From: Phycisphaerales bacterium
Lineage (GTDB): Bacteria > Planctomycetota > Phycisphaerae > Sedimentisphaerales > Anaerobacaceae
Reading direction: 5' to 3'
Assembly: GCA_003170415.1 (NCBI GenBank)
Contig: PMZJ01000023.1
Location: 25,566 to 89,565, forward strand
DNA: 64,000 nucleotides
This document shows positions 44,120 to 54,499 of the stretch, piece after piece (position 1 is the first letter of the stretch; the number at the start of each line of letters is the position of its first letter). A program made the translations under genes and the position numbers. The notes beneath the pieces were generated by a model. The model worked only from the letters and a program-made list of their open reading frames with translations, was not told the DNA's origin and did not search any database.

Positions 44120-47100
44120 ATGCGACTTGAAAAGGTTATACTCGACGGCTTCAAAAGCTTTGCAGACAAGACGGAATTTGTATTTTCAGCGGCGGTAACA
44201 GGCATTGTCGGCCCCAACGGCTGTGGCAAGAGCAACGTCGTTGACGCCGTGAAGTGGGTGTTTGGCGAACAAAGCGCAAAAAGTTTGCGCAGCGGACGAA
44301 TGACCGACGTTATCTTCAGCGGCAACGCCAGCCGAAAACCCGCCGGCTGCGCGGAAGTCAGCTTGTTCCTCGCCAATACCAACGGCTCTGAAACAGGCCG
44401 ACTGCCCATCGACGCCGACGAAGTCCAGATTACACGACGCATCTACCAGAGCGGCGACAGCGAATACCGCATTAATAATAAACTCTGCCGGCTAAAAGAC
44501 GTCCGCGAATTATTTATGGATACCGGCGTCGGCGTCAGGGCATATTCCATTATCGAACAGGGGCAGGTCGAACGTCTCCTCTCCGCCTCCTCCGTCGAAA
44601 GGCGCGTGATATTCGAAGAGGCGGCCGGCATAAGCAAGTACAAGGCGCACAAGGAAGAGGCGCTTCGCAAACTCGAGCGAACCGAACAAAATCTCCTTCG
44701 CCTTGCTGATATTGTCAGCGAGGTCGCCAGCCGGCTCAGAAGCGTAAAACTCGCCGCTGGTAAGGCAAGAAGCTACGTCCAGTACACTCAACGACTAAAA
44801 GAGCTTCAGGTCAATTATTCGCTCGCGGAATTCGACAAAATCTATAAAACCGCCGCCCAGAAAAAGGCCACCCTTGATGAAGCGGAGAAGAATTTTGCCG
44901 TGTCCGCCGCTGAGGTCGCAAGGCACGATGCCCTGCTCGGCGAGATAGGCCAGCAGATAATCGATACGGAAAACAGCATCAACCACACCGACAATTCGCT
45001 TGTGGCCGTGCAGAGCAAAATTGAGCAGCAGATGCAGCGGATAGAATTCCTGCGAACCGGAATCAAAGAGCTTGAGCAGAGAAAGGCCGCTGCTGTCGCA
45101 AGGGCGCAACAACTCGCCGAACAAAAAAGCGAATTCACAATCGACCTCGAAAAGTACCAGGCACAGCAGCAGGAAAACGAACAATCCTTCAAACAGTGCA
45201 ATCACGACGTCGAGCAAACCAGTCGGGAAATCGCCGATATTAACGCCCAGTACTCATCACTCGAAGCAGAGCTTGAAGATGAGAAATCCGGCATAATAGA
45301 TATTGTCCGGCATACCGCCCAGCTTCACAACGAGCTTCAAAGCATATCTGTTTATCGCACCAATCTTTCTTCTCAGAAAGACCGTCTCGCGGGTCGCGCC
45401 CAGGTCGCGGGCGCCGAGCTTGAAAAGCTCCTGACGGACAAAGCGCAGTGTGACGCGCGATTGAACGATATCGAAACCGTTATCGCCGACCTCACAAAAA
45501 ACCTCGATGCCAAACGCAGGGAATCCGATACGTGCGTCGGTCGTACCGAGGCGGACAAAAAACGTTTAGCCAACAGCAAGGAAGCCAGAAGTGCACTGGC
45601 CAGCGAGCTTGCCGTTCTTACTGATATGGAAAACCGCCGGGAGGGCGTCAAGGCGGGGGCAAAGCGCATTCTCGAAAACCAGTCGCAGTTCGATTATGTC
45701 GAAGGCATCCTTGCCGATATTATCACCGCGCACATTGATTATGCCGCAGCAGTTGAAGCCGCTCTTGAGGACAAAACCGATGCCGTTGTTATTACCTCCA
45801 CCGAGAAGCTCCTCGCGGGTAAAGACGCCGTCGATAAACTCGATGGCCGGGTCCACTTCATAAGCGCAGACAAAATCGAGCCGTTTGTGAATACCGATGA
45901 CCTCTCGACGCTATCCGGCGTGAAGGGTCGTCTTGTTGAGTTCGTAAACTACCAGCCCAAACACGCCTTTCTCGTCTGGGCTTTGTTAGGCAAAACTCTC
46001 ATCGTTGATTCAATCGAAAAGAGTGCCCAGTTATCCGAAACGCTTGGGCCTGATTATAAATTCGTTACTCTCAAAGGCGAGTTTGCCGCGGGCGATGGCT
46101 TCATCAAACTTGGCCCCCTCGGCAGGGCAGCGGGGCTAATTTCTCGAAAAAGCCGACTTCGCCAGTTGCAGGATACCATTACCAATATCACTAATGAAAT
46201 AGACTCGCTTCAAAACCAGATTGACGAGTCAGTCCGCACGGGCGACCACCTCACGAAACTCTGCAAAGACCTTCGCACCGCGGTTTACGAGGCGAATACC
46301 GAAAAGACACAGATAAACTCGAAACTCGCAGCGCTCGAAGAAAGTATAAAACGGCTCAGGGATGAACAGCCCCTCATCACTGGCGAAATTGACCAGCTCG
46401 AAAAGCAAATTGCGCAATCAGTGCAAAAGGAATACGAGTCGAAGCAAAAGCTCCAGGAGCTTGAAACCGTCAACAACCAGCGCAATGCCCGAATCAACCA
46501 GCTTCAGGGCGATTATTCAAATCTCAAGGGCACTCAGCAGTCGCTCACGGAGAAGCTGACCGACCTCAAGGTATCGCTTGGCCAGATATCCGAGCACCGC
46601 CAGTCATTGATACAAACAATTCAATCGCTCCAGACCCAGCTTGCGGCAAATGCCGGAGCGGTTGCGGCTGCTGAATCCGAAATCAAAAGTTGTGCCGACC
46701 AGGCCTTGGCTGCCCAGACCGACATTCTCGCTTCCGAATCGGCTGTCTCTGAGTTGTTCAGCGAAAAAGACCAGAAGCAGCAGAGCAGTTCTCAACTGCA
46801 CAATCAAATCGAAGGCCTGCTTGCCGAGCAAAAGAGCAATGAGCAGGCGCTCCGCGACAAACGCGCTGGGCAAAACCAAATCGAACAACAGATAAACGAA
46901 CTGAAAATCGAGCTTGGCCAGCTTGATGTAAGACAGCAGGACCTTACTGCCCGTGTCCGCGACGAATTGCAGCTTGACCTGCTCCAGTCCTACCAGAATT
47001 ATAAGGACACTGCCGTTGACTGGGAAAAGGTGCGCGAGGAAATCGCCGAGCTGCGAGGCAAAATAGAACGACTTGGCAATGTCAACCTCGACGCCATCCA

Positions 47101-47698
47101 GGAGCAGCAGGACCTCGAACAGCGACACAGCTTCCTTTCGACACAGGTCGAGGACCTCAATTCCAGCAAGGGCCAGCTCCAGCAGCTAATCAACCGTCTC
47201 AACAAGGTAAGCAGAGAAAAATTCCTTGAGACATTCGAGCTGGTTCGCGGTCATTTCCAGCAGATTTTCCGCAAGCTCTTCGGCGGCGGCAAGGCCGACA
47301 TTATTCTCGAAGCAGCCCCCGATATCGATGTTCTCGACGCGGGCATCGAAATAGTCGCGAAACCTCCCGGAAAGGAAACCCGGAGCATATCGTTATTATC
47401 AGGCGGCGAAAAGGCAATGACCGCCATCGCGCTATTGTTCTCCGTATTTAAGGCAAAACCCTCCCCGTTCTGCTTCTTAGACGAAGTTGACGCCGCCCTC
47501 GATGAGGCCAACAACGAACGCTTCGATTCAATCGTCAGGGAGTTCCAGAAGGAATCCCAGTTCATCATAATCACGCACTCCAAGCGAACGATGAGCGTTA
47601 CGGATATGCTCTATGGTATAACTATGCAGACGCAGGGCATCAGCAAGAGAATATCCGTCAACTTCGACCATTACAGCTCCGAACCCGCCGCCGCGTAA
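44120..47698 (+). CDS. smc: Chromosome segregation protein SMC
   Basis: A 1,192-residue structural-maintenance ATPase that compacts and segregates chromosomes. The N-terminal head has Walker A GPNGCGKSNVVDAVKWVFGE, followed by long coiled coil, a hinge around residues 510-650 (VEGILADIITAH to LGRAAGLISRKSRLRQL), a second coiled coil, and the C-terminal head with the signature LSGGEKAMTAIALLF and Walker B PFCFLDEVDAALDEAN. All ATPase motifs are intact. The preceding 245-bp gap (43875-44119) shows no clear element. The kleisin partners ScpA and ScpB are not in this window. Confidence 0.97.
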   Translation: MRLEKVILDGFKSFADKTEFVFSAAVTGIVGPNGCGKSNVVDAVKWVFGEQSAKSLRSGRMTDVIFSGNASRKPAGCAEVSLFLANTNGSETGRLPIDADEVQITRRIYQSGDSEYRINNKLCRLKDVRELFMDTGVGVRAYSIIEQGQVERLLSASSVERRVIFEEAAGISKYKAHKEEALRKLERTEQNLLRLADIVSEVASRLRSVKLAAGKARSYVQYTQRLKELQVNYSLAEFDKIYKTAAQKKATLDEAEKNFAVSAAEVARHDALLGEIGQQIIDTENSINHTDNSLVAVQSKIEQQMQRIEFLRTGIKELEQRKAAAVARAQQLAEQKSEFTIDLEKYQAQQQENEQSFKQCNHDVEQTSREIADINAQYSSLEAELEDEKSGIIDIVRHTAQLHNELQSISVYRTNLSSQKDRLAGRAQVAGAELEKLLTDKAQCDARLNDIETVIADLTKNLDAKRRESDTCVGRTEADKKRLANSKEARSALASELAVLTDMENRREGVKAGAKRILENQSQFDYVEGILADIITAHIDYAAAVEAALEDKTDAVVITSTEKLLAGKDAVDKLDGRVHFISADKIEPFVNTDDLSTLSGVKGRLVEFVNYQPKHAFLVWALLGKTLIVDSIEKSAQLSETLGPDYKFVTLKGEFAAGDGFIKLGPLGRAAGLISRKSRLRQLQDTITNITNEIDSLQNQIDESVRTGDHLTKLCKDLRTAVYEANTEKTQINSKLAALEESIKRLRDEQPLITGEIDQLEKQIAQSVQKEYESKQKLQELETVNNQRNARINQLQGDYSNLKGTQQSLTEKLTDLKVSLGQISEHRQSLIQTIQSLQTQLAANAGAVAAAESEIKSCADQALAAQTDILASESAVSELFSEKDQKQQSSSQLHNQIEGLLAEQKSNEQALRDKRAGQNQIEQQINELKIELGQLDVRQQDLTARVRDELQLDLLQSYQNYKDTAVDWEKVREEIAELRGKIERLGNVNLDAIQEQQDLEQRHSFLSTQVEDLNSSKGQLQQLINRLNKVSREKFLETFELVRGHFQQIFRKLFGGGKADIILEAAPDIDVLDAGIEIVAKPPGKETRSISLLSGGEKAMTAIALLFSVFKAKPSPFCFLDEVDAALDEANNERFDSIVREFQKESQFIIITHSKRTMSVTDMLYGITMQTQGISKRISVNFDHYSSEPAAA

Positions 47699-47707
47699 TT
47701 TTTTACG

Positions 47708-47740
47708 TTCGGTGTTCAATGTTGAATGTTGGTTGTTCGG
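47708..47740 (+). repeat. GTTCGG/TTGAATG-type spacer satellite
   Basis: Short degenerate units (TTCGGTGTTCAATGTTGAATG, in two halves) in the gap between smc and rmuC. Same class of low-complexity filler as the arrays near 19235 and 25148. Confidence 0.5.
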
Positions 47741-47810
47741 CGTTTTTCTCGCCTTTGACTATCGTTTCGCCTGAATCTATAATATCCCTGTCTATTTTAA
47801 GGACCCGATT

Positions 47811-48824
47811 ATGGAAACGATTTTGCTGGTTATAGTGGCTGTTCTGCTGGCGATAGTTTTGATTCACCAGTTCAGCACCAGTTCTGCCAACAGGGATAAG
47901 CTCTCCCAGCAGCAAACCGCTGTAACGTCTCTTCAGCAGCAGCTCGATTCCATTTTGAAGTCGGCTGATTCCACCCGAAACACCCTTCAGGATTCTCTTC
48001 AAAAAGGTCAATCTACGCTGACCCAGGGCTTGCAATCTTCAACGGATACGCTCAGCAAACTTAACAATCAAATCGGTCAGTTAATTACCGCCAGCGCTCA
48101 GATGCAAAAAGTAGGCGACGACGTAAAACGCCTTCAGGAAATCCTCGCAAGCCCGAAACTTCGCGGCGGTCTCGGCGAATGGTCACTTGAAAATCTGCTG
48201 GCACAGATTTTGCCGAAGGATAGTTTCGAGATTCAGTATTCCTTCAGGGATGGTCAGAAGGTTGATGCCCTGATTCATTTGGCCGGCTATAACGCCCCAA
48301 TCGACGCCAAATTTCCGCTTTCGAGTTTTGAACTGTTGCTCAAGGCCCAGAAGGACGATGAGCGGATTCGTCTGCGAAAGCAGTTTCACAACGACGTAAT
48401 CAAACACATCGATAAAATCGCGGCAAGTTACATCAGGCCCGCCGAGGGCACACTTGATTTTGCCCTTATGTATATCCCCGCCGAAAACGTTTATTACGAG
48501 GCGGTTATCAAATACCCTGACGATGCGAAGGATATTCTTCAGTATTCGCTTGATAAAAAAGTCGTCCCCGTTTCGCCGAATCTGCTTTACGCGTATCTGA
48601 TGACGGTTGTGATGGGTCTCCACGGATTGCAAATTGAAAAACAGGCAGCCGAAATACGCCAGAACCTCAAAAAACTCAACGCTTCCTTTACCGATTTCAC
48701 TGGAACCTGGGACGTCCTCGGCAAACACCTCCACAACGCATATTCCCAGTATGACGAGGGCCACAAAAAGTTAGACAGGTTCAGTATGGAACTTACTAAC
48801 ATTCAAGAGGATGAAAACAAATGA
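47811..48824 (+). CDS. rmuC: RmuC-family DNA recombination protein
   Basis: 337 residues. An N-terminal membrane helix (ILLVIVAVLLAIVLIHQF) anchors a coiled coil (about 25-110). The RmuC domain follows: SPKLRGGLGEWSLENLLAQILP, VDALIHLAGYNAPIDAKFPL and YIRPAEGTLDFALMYIPAENVYYEA. RmuC proteins limit inversions at short inverted repeats in E. coli and have a predicted nuclease fold. It overlaps the next gene by 4 bp (ATGA). The neighbour smc is also concerned with chromosome structure. Confidence 0.94.
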   Translation: METILLVIVAVLLAIVLIHQFSTSSANRDKLSQQQTAVTSLQQQLDSILKSADSTRNTLQDSLQKGQSTLTQGLQSSTDTLSKLNNQIGQLITASAQMQKVGDDVKRLQEILASPKLRGGLGEWSLENLLAQILPKDSFEIQYSFRDGQKVDALIHLAGYNAPIDAKFPLSSFELLLKAQKDDERIRLRKQFHNDVIKHIDKIAASYIRPAEGTLDFALMYIPAENVYYEAVIKYPDDAKDILQYSLDKKVVPVSPNLLYAYLMTVVMGLHGLQIEKQAAEIRQNLKKLNASFTDFTGTWDVLGKHLHNAYSQYDEGHKKLDRFSMELTNIQEDENK

Positions 48825-50959
48825 TTTTTTATAAAGACAGAATGATGAAGAACAAAGTATGTGCTGTATTAGTTCTCGCGTTGCTTCTTGCTGTACCCGT
48901 TTTGTCCTCGGACAAGTTTTACGACGGCTTTGAGAATCCGCCGATGTCCGCCAGGCCGATTATTCGGTGGAACTGGGATGTAAACAGCCCGGGCGAGAAG
49001 GAAATCATACGTCAGCTTGATGTCTTCAAAAAGGCGGCCTTTGGCGGCGTCGAGATAGTCCCCGGCGAAGACGTAAACGCACAATTGTTCAAGTTTGCCG
49101 CAGATGCCGCAAAGCAACGGGGGATGATTGTGGATTTGTCGCTTGGCTCAACCCTGGGCGGCCCGTTTATCTCGCCCGCAGAGCAGGGCCAACAAATCGC
49201 GATAAGTAAAAAGCAATTTACCGGGCCGACAAATTCAGTTGTGAATGTAAATGACCTCGTCAGCGGCGCCGACCCGAATCGCAAGCTGATGTTTTTGCGT
49301 CTGATTAAAACAGGTGTGTCAAGGTTCAAGCCCGGCGAAGAGCTAATCGAAAAAATAAAGCCCGACGGGTCAGTGGCCATCGATATTAACGACGCCAACA
49401 GCTATACCCTTTATGCGGGCGTCCTGCACTCCGGTACAAATGCCACCGGCGTTCCATCTCTCGATTTGTTCAACAAACAGGCCGTGGAAAAATATCTTAA
49501 CAATATCTCCGTCAAACTTGGCCCCGCCCTGGGCGGTAAAATCGGCAATTCCGTCCATTCCATTGTGTGTTCGCCTGTCGAACTGTCTGCCGCAAACTGG
49601 ACAAGCGATTTCACCCAGTATTTTTTTAAGCAATGTGGTTACGACATAAAACCCTACCTGCCGATTATTCTCGATGATAGCTTCCCCAAGGCCAGGACCC
49701 GTTTCTACGATATTATCCGCCGCACACGTTATGATTTTTACGCGACCCTCGCTGAGTTGTACCGCGAACGTTTCACCCTGACCTTCCAGAACTTCTGCCG
49801 CGATAATGGCGTTTTGTCCTGTGTCCCGGCAGGTCCCGTTGATATCCTCGACAGTTGTTCTGTGCCCTCTGATATATTTCGGGGTTATGCCTCATCGGAC
49901 CGCTTTAGCCGTAACGCCTGGGACAAAATCGCTTCCTCTGCGGCGCATCTTGCCGAAAAGTCCCTCGTAGCCGGCGAAGCAATAACAGGCGTTTCGGACA
50001 ATATTGAATCAGTAAAGAGAAACACAGACGTTGCTTTTGTTTCAGGAGTCAATCAATCTATTCTGGTCTGTGGTTCTTTTCTGGACGAGCGCAATTCCTG
50101 GTGGCCATATGTGAAAAACTGGACCGGGCGTGATGCTCGATTGTCTTATTTGTTTCAGAACGCCCGCCATCAGGCCAGAATCGCCATTATTTGTCCGGCC
50201 GGCGACCTCTGGAGTGATTGCGGTCCATCAGAATCAAGGATGGTCAACTATTTCTGGTATTTGTTCCCGCTCGGGCAGGCCCTCAATCAAAATGGCTACA
50301 CCGTTGATTACATCAGCGATAAAATCTTGCCGCAAACGACCTTCGAAGACGGCAAACTTCACTTTGGCTCACAGGCCTACGATGCCGTAATAGTCCCCGA
50401 TGTATTCTCGATGGAATTTCTTGCCGCCAGGGCCCTGCGTTTCTTTGCTGAGAATGGCGGCAAAATCGCCTTCGTCGGACAAGCGACACTAACCGCGCCT
50501 GGATTCAGAGACGTCCTCCGGCGCAGCGTTCCCGTCGAGATGATGATGGGCCATATCGAGAAAAGTGACCCCAACCGCGTCGTATTCCTCCCCGCCCCTG
50601 ACAAGGACAAGGATAACCTGCTCTCCTGGACGTCCGACCTGATGAAAAAAATCAGCGTCTCGCCAACCGTCAAAAGTTCTCCGCCGAGCGATAAACTTCT
50701 TTTCGTCCATTATCTTGCCGAAGGCAGGGATATATTCTTTTTCACCAACACCGATAACGTCGCCCCCATATCTTTCCGCGCGGATTTCAATACCGCCGGC
50801 AAAACTCCCTGGCTCTGGAATCCGGACACCGGCGAACGGAAAAAATTTGCTTACAGCGGCAAACCGAACGACCTGAATATAACTATTAAACAGGCCGGGT
50901 CGCTGCTGCTGGTTTTTGAGCCGGATTTCAAAGCCAAACCGGCCCAAAAAGGCCGCTGA
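48821..50959 (+). CDS. GH106-like (alpha-L-rhamnosidase type) secreted glycosidase
   Basis: 712 residues. GAGGATG lies at a good distance before ATG 48821, which overlaps the rmuC stop; a signal peptide (CAVLVLALLLAVPVLSS) follows. The catalytic barrel shows the GH106 pattern: RPIIRWNWD, EKEIIRQLDVFKKAAFGGVEI, MIVDLSLGSTLGGPFISPAEQ, then RTRYDFYATLAELYRERFTL. The C-terminal part includes VDYISDKILPQ and AYDAVIVPDVFSME as in the family's Rossmann-like domain. Likely removes rhamnose or related sugars from polysaccharides outside the cytoplasm; the exact substrate is unknown. Coupling to rmuC is unusual. Confidence 0.8.
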   Translation: MIFYKDRMMKNKVCAVLVLALLLAVPVLSSDKFYDGFENPPMSARPIIRWNWDVNSPGEKEIIRQLDVFKKAAFGGVEIVPGEDVNAQLFKFAADAAKQRGMIVDLSLGSTLGGPFISPAEQGQQIAISKKQFTGPTNSVVNVNDLVSGADPNRKLMFLRLIKTGVSRFKPGEELIEKIKPDGSVAIDINDANSYTLYAGVLHSGTNATGVPSLDLFNKQAVEKYLNNISVKLGPALGGKIGNSVHSIVCSPVELSAANWTSDFTQYFFKQCGYDIKPYLPIILDDSFPKARTRFYDIIRRTRYDFYATLAELYRERFTLTFQNFCRDNGVLSCVPAGPVDILDSCSVPSDIFRGYASSDRFSRNAWDKIASSAAHLAEKSLVAGEAITGVSDNIESVKRNTDVAFVSGVNQSILVCGSFLDERNSWWPYVKNWTGRDARLSYLFQNARHQARIAIICPAGDLWSDCGPSESRMVNYFWYLFPLGQALNQNGYTVDYISDKILPQTTFEDGKLHFGSQAYDAVIVPDVFSMEFLAARALRFFAENGGKIAFVGQATLTAPGFRDVLRRSVPVEMMMGHIEKSDPNRVVFLPAPDKDKDNLLSWTSDLMKKISVSPTVKSSPPSDKLLFVHYLAEGRDIFFFTNTDNVAPISFRADFNTAGKTPWLWNPDTGERKKFAYSGKPNDLNITIKQAGSLLLVFEPDFKAKPAQKGR

Positions 50960-50998
50960 TTGGCTGCGGTTAGCGGGAACAGGTTAATAATACAATTT

Positions 50999-51019
50999 AT
51001 ACACGTCAGTTTCGTGTAT
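50999..51019. terminator. Small hairpin after the GH106-like gene
   Basis: ATACACG (50999-51005) pairs with CGTGTAT (51013-51019), 40 bp after the stop. No strong T run. Within 60 bp downstream, TTGAAA (51025-51030) and TACACT (51049-51054), 18 bp apart, could be the recJ promoter. Confidence 0.35.
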
Positions 51020-51112
51020 TGGTCTTGAAAGCCGCACTACATATTTGATACACTGTAGTTCGCAGAGCAAAGCGCCTTGACTAAAATATAGAAATAAGAG
51101 GATTGAATCCTG

Positions 51113-52912
51113 ATGCGAACTTCTGCACGGACGCAAAATAAATCATCCGCCAGCGAACCGCTCCATAGAAATCATCGGCGTGCCAACTCCGCTGACAAAA
51201 TCTGGGTTATATCGCCTGCCGACCCGCGGGCCGACCAACTCGCCAAATCACTCAAGGTTTCGCCTTTGCTCGCTCAACTGCTCATCAATCGAGGCGTAAC
51301 CGACCCGCAATCCGGCTCCGCTTTCCTCAGGCCCAAACTAACCGACCTCATCAGCCCCGAGCTGCTTCCGGGCGTTCGTGATGCCGCACAAAGGATTAAA
51401 CAAGCCGTAACACAAAAACAAAAAATCACAATCTATGGCGACTATGACGTCGATGGCATCACGGGCGTCGCTATCCTCTGGCAAATCCTCACGCTTCTCG
51501 GCGCAAACGTCGATTACTATATCCCGCACCGCATCGACGAGGGCTACGGCCTCAAAGTTGACGCCGTCGAATCAATCGCCAAAGCCGGTACGCAGCTCCT
51601 CGTCACCGTTGATTGCGGCATCACCGCTCACGCCGCCGCCGAATTGGCTAAAAAACTCGGCCTCGACCTGATTATCTCCGACCACCACCAATTCGCCGAC
51701 ACACTCCCGCAGGCGTTTGCTATTGTCCATCCGGCGCTCGATAAATCCTATCCCAACCCCGACTCCTCCGGCTCTCTCGTCGCCTTCAAACTCGCCTGGG
51801 CCGTCGCGGACATCTTCAAAACCGGCGCCAAGCTCAGCCCCGAAATACGCGACTTTATGCTTAATTCCACGTCCCTGGCGGCGATGGGGACTATCGCTGA
51901 TGTTATGGAACTCCGCGGCGAAAACAGGACCCTGACCAGCTTCGGCCTGAGCTTGCTTTCCGACCCCAAATTACCCGGCCTGAAGGCGCTTATCGAATCC
52001 GCTGACCTCACCGGCAAAGGCCTCGACAGCTACCACATCGGCTTTCGCCTCGCCCCTACGCTCAACGCCGCCGGCAGAATAGGCCACGCCCGCCTCGCCG
52101 TCGAGCTTCTTACTTCCACCAACCAGACCCACGCTACGCAGGTCGCCGATTATCTCAAGAGCCAAAACGCCCAGCGTCAGCGATTCGAACGAAAAATCTA
52201 CAACCACGCCTGCCAGCTTATCGCCGAACAAAACCTCGACAAGCCGGAAAGAAAAACTATTGTGTTGGCTGATACTTCCTGGCACAGCGGCGTCATCGGT
52301 ATTGTCGCCTCCAGAATCGTCGATAAATTCTTCCGCCCCGCGATTATGATTAACTCCGGCTCAACGCCCGCGCAGGGTTCCGCTCGTTCTGTCCCCGGCT
52401 TCGATATCCTCGCTGGAATTGCCGCCTGCTCAAAACACCTCGTTACCTTCGGCGGTCACAAAATGGCCGCGGGAGTAACAGTCCTGCCCGAAAATATCCA
52501 GAAGTTTGCCGATGACCTCGAAGACTACGCTCAACACCACCTGCTCGATGAGCAACGCGTCAGCAAGCTCCATATCGACGCGCTGGCGTCGTTGTCCGAG
52601 TTCAACTACGAAAGTGTTACCGAAATGCAAACCCTCGGCCCGTTCGGTCAGGGCAACCCCGAACCCCTGTTTGCCACAAAAGGCGTCCGCCTCTGCGGGC
52701 CTCCTCGCAGGGTTGGAACAAACGCCGACCACCTCCAGCTTGCCGTCACCGACCACACCAATTCAATCCGCTGCATTGGTTTCAGGATGGGCTTACTCGA
52801 AAAAAAGCTCCTCGAACGCGACTGCTTCGACATTGCCTACCATGCCGCGATTGATTTATTCAACGGCAACCGCTCCGTCCAGTTGGTTATTGAAGACATC
52901 CGTTTCGAATGA
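51113..52912 (+). CDS. recJ: Single-stranded-DNA-specific exonuclease RecJ
   Basis: A 5'-3' exonuclease of recombination and mismatch repair. The 599-residue length is normal. DHH-family motifs are ITIYGDYDVDGITGVAIL (residues about 104-121), LVTVDCGITAHAAAE, LIISDHHQF (DHH itself) and, in the DHHA1 half, SWHSGVIGIVASRIVDKFF and VTFGGHKMAAGVTV. The first about 30 residues are basic and not conserved. It is convergent with the transglutaminase gene, with a 5-bp gap. Cytoplasmic. Confidence 0.97.
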   Translation: MRTSARTQNKSSASEPLHRNHRRANSADKIWVISPADPRADQLAKSLKVSPLLAQLLINRGVTDPQSGSAFLRPKLTDLISPELLPGVRDAAQRIKQAVTQKQKITIYGDYDVDGITGVAILWQILTLLGANVDYYIPHRIDEGYGLKVDAVESIAKAGTQLLVTVDCGITAHAAAELAKKLGLDLIISDHHQFADTLPQAFAIVHPALDKSYPNPDSSGSLVAFKLAWAVADIFKTGAKLSPEIRDFMLNSTSLAAMGTIADVMELRGENRTLTSFGLSLLSDPKLPGLKALIESADLTGKGLDSYHIGFRLAPTLNAAGRIGHARLAVELLTSTNQTHATQVADYLKSQNAQRQRFERKIYNHACQLIAEQNLDKPERKTIVLADTSWHSGVIGIVASRIVDKFFRPAIMINSGSTPAQGSARSVPGFDILAGIAACSKHLVTFGGHKMAAGVTVLPENIQKFADDLEDYAQHHLLDEQRVSKLHIDALASLSEFNYESVTEMQTLGPFGQGNPEPLFATKGVRLCGPPRRVGTNADHLQLAVTDHTNSIRCIGFRMGLLEKKLLERDCFDIAYHAAIDLFNGNRSVQLVIEDIRFE

Positions 52913-52917
52913 TGAAT

Positions 52918-54399
52918 TTACTTTCCGGGTTTGACTGTAACTTTTTCGATTCTGAATTTGCCTAACGTCGTCGCCATGTTGAAAAAGTTCACCGGCTCGC
53001 CGTTGCCCGATGCCAGTGCGATATGCCCCGCGTCGAATTTGCCTAAGCCGCCCGCTTTGAATGCCGAATCAAGCCCGACCCATTTGTCGCCTATATACGC
53101 CTCCGTCCAGGCGTGCCCGCCAAAGCCGGTTTTGCCCTCAAAATCATTCACGTATGCTACGCCCACTGTTACTTTTGCCGGTATTCCCGCTGCCCGGCAC
53201 ATCGCCGCGCACAGGACCGCAAATTCCGTGCAGTCGCCTCTCCTGCTCACAGCAACCTCTGCCGCCGAGGCGTATCCAACCGAAAAGCTTATATTCTTTA
53301 CGTATTTCGCTACAAACTCTTCGATTCTCTTTGCCGCCTCTGCCGAATCCTTCGCGTCGCCCACCGCCTGTTTCGCAAGGGCGATTATATTCGCGTCATC
53401 GCTCTGCACAAATCTGCCCGGCTTCATCATCTCCGTGATGTTCGCGTCTGTCCCCTTATATGGTAATGTTCCGCCCGCCGGCATACTCACTGGTTCGACT
53501 TTCACTATCACCGTTCCATCTTCGAGCTTCTGAACCTGCTGGTTATCGCTTGACGGTATCGTAAGATTCGTCGTTTGAGCGGTCGGCTTCAGATAATACG
53601 TAATCGATTTTGCCGACCCGACATCTTCCAATGGCTGAGGGCTCGCCAAAAACATCTTATCTATTATTTCTGCGGGCTGGTTGTTGCTCATCGCGAATTC
53701 CTTCTCGCAGGCCAGCATTTCCACGTTCATCCCCGCTATCGGCATTATGCTCTTTAACGCCCGTAATTGCCCGTCCACATAACCTGTCGAAGCAATCTCG
53801 CCCGTCCCGGGCATGCTCATAACCGTTTCAACTTTTGTCAGCGATACTATCCTGCCCAGCAAATCCACATCCTGCTTTGCCCCGACTTTCACGCGGGAAT
53901 AAACAGCGGCCATTATCCCGGGGCTGAACACGCTTACATCGTAACTTGTGCCTTCGTTCAGTTTTTTCTCCAGCTCAATCAGGCGAAGCCCCTCCGCCAT
54001 TACCGCATCCTTAGGCCAGACCATAGTGCTTTCCTGCACGGCTCCTACTCCCGTCGTCCGCGTCCGGACGGTTCCATCTTTGCCTACGATCCCCTCTGTT
54101 TTCATTGTTACCATTCCCATATCCTGCTCGGAGGCAAACGATAGCGGCTCCCCCTTTACCGTCTCAACGCAGGTCTCCTTTGTTTTTAGGAGAACTGTTT
54201 TTCCCATTCGATTTAGAGTCATATTAACGGTTTCTGTAGTTGTAACACGCTCGCCTGCCACGACCCTGCTGTGTATCGCGTGCCCGACCTTCGTCCCATC
54301 CACGAATACAGCGTAGTATTCGACGTCATCCGCCCGTCCCCACGCCAAAACCGTTAATTGCAGAACGATAAGCCCAATTGCGAAAATTTTTGCCTTCAT
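52918..54399 (-). CDS. Secreted transglutaminase-like cysteine protease
   Basis: 493 residues. ATG 54399 is preferred because GGAG lies 7 bases upstream; a TTG 12 bases earlier is weaker. A signal peptide ends ...LAWG. The C-terminal third is a transglutaminase-core domain with the Cys-His-Asp triad in RRGDCTEFAVLCAAMCRAAG, GFGGHAWTEAYI and KWVGLDSAF. The N-terminal part is a beta-rich domain of the kind found in planctomycete and Bacteroidetes proteins with this core. It probably hydrolyses or crosslinks extracellular protein or peptide; the substrate is unknown. Confidence 0.92.
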   Translation of the reverse strand: MKAKIFAIGLIVLQLTVLAWGRADDVEYYAVFVDGTKVGHAIHSRVVAGERVTTTETVNMTLNRMGKTVLLKTKETCVETVKGEPLSFASEQDMGMVTMKTEGIVGKDGTVRTRTTGVGAVQESTMVWPKDAVMAEGLRLIELEKKLNEGTSYDVSVFSPGIMAAVYSRVKVGAKQDVDLLGRIVSLTKVETVMSMPGTGEIASTGYVDGQLRALKSIMPIAGMNVEMLACEKEFAMSNNQPAEIIDKMFLASPQPLEDVGSAKSITYYLKPTAQTTNLTIPSSDNQQVQKLEDGTVIVKVEPVSMPAGGTLPYKGTDANITEMMKPGRFVQSDDANIIALAKQAVGDAKDSAEAAKRIEEFVAKYVKNISFSVGYASAAEVAVSRRGDCTEFAVLCAAMCRAAGIPAKVTVGVAYVNDFEGKTGFGGHAWTEAYIGDKWVGLDSAFKAGGLGKFDAGHIALASGNGEPVNFFNMATTLGKFRIEKVTVKPGK

Positions 54400-54499
54400 A
54401 ATCAACTCCAAAAATGTCGTCCCGTTTCAAATATGTTCCAATTAGTATAAACCATCCGTTGCATCCGGCAAGTTATCATTCTAAAATACTCCGAACGCT

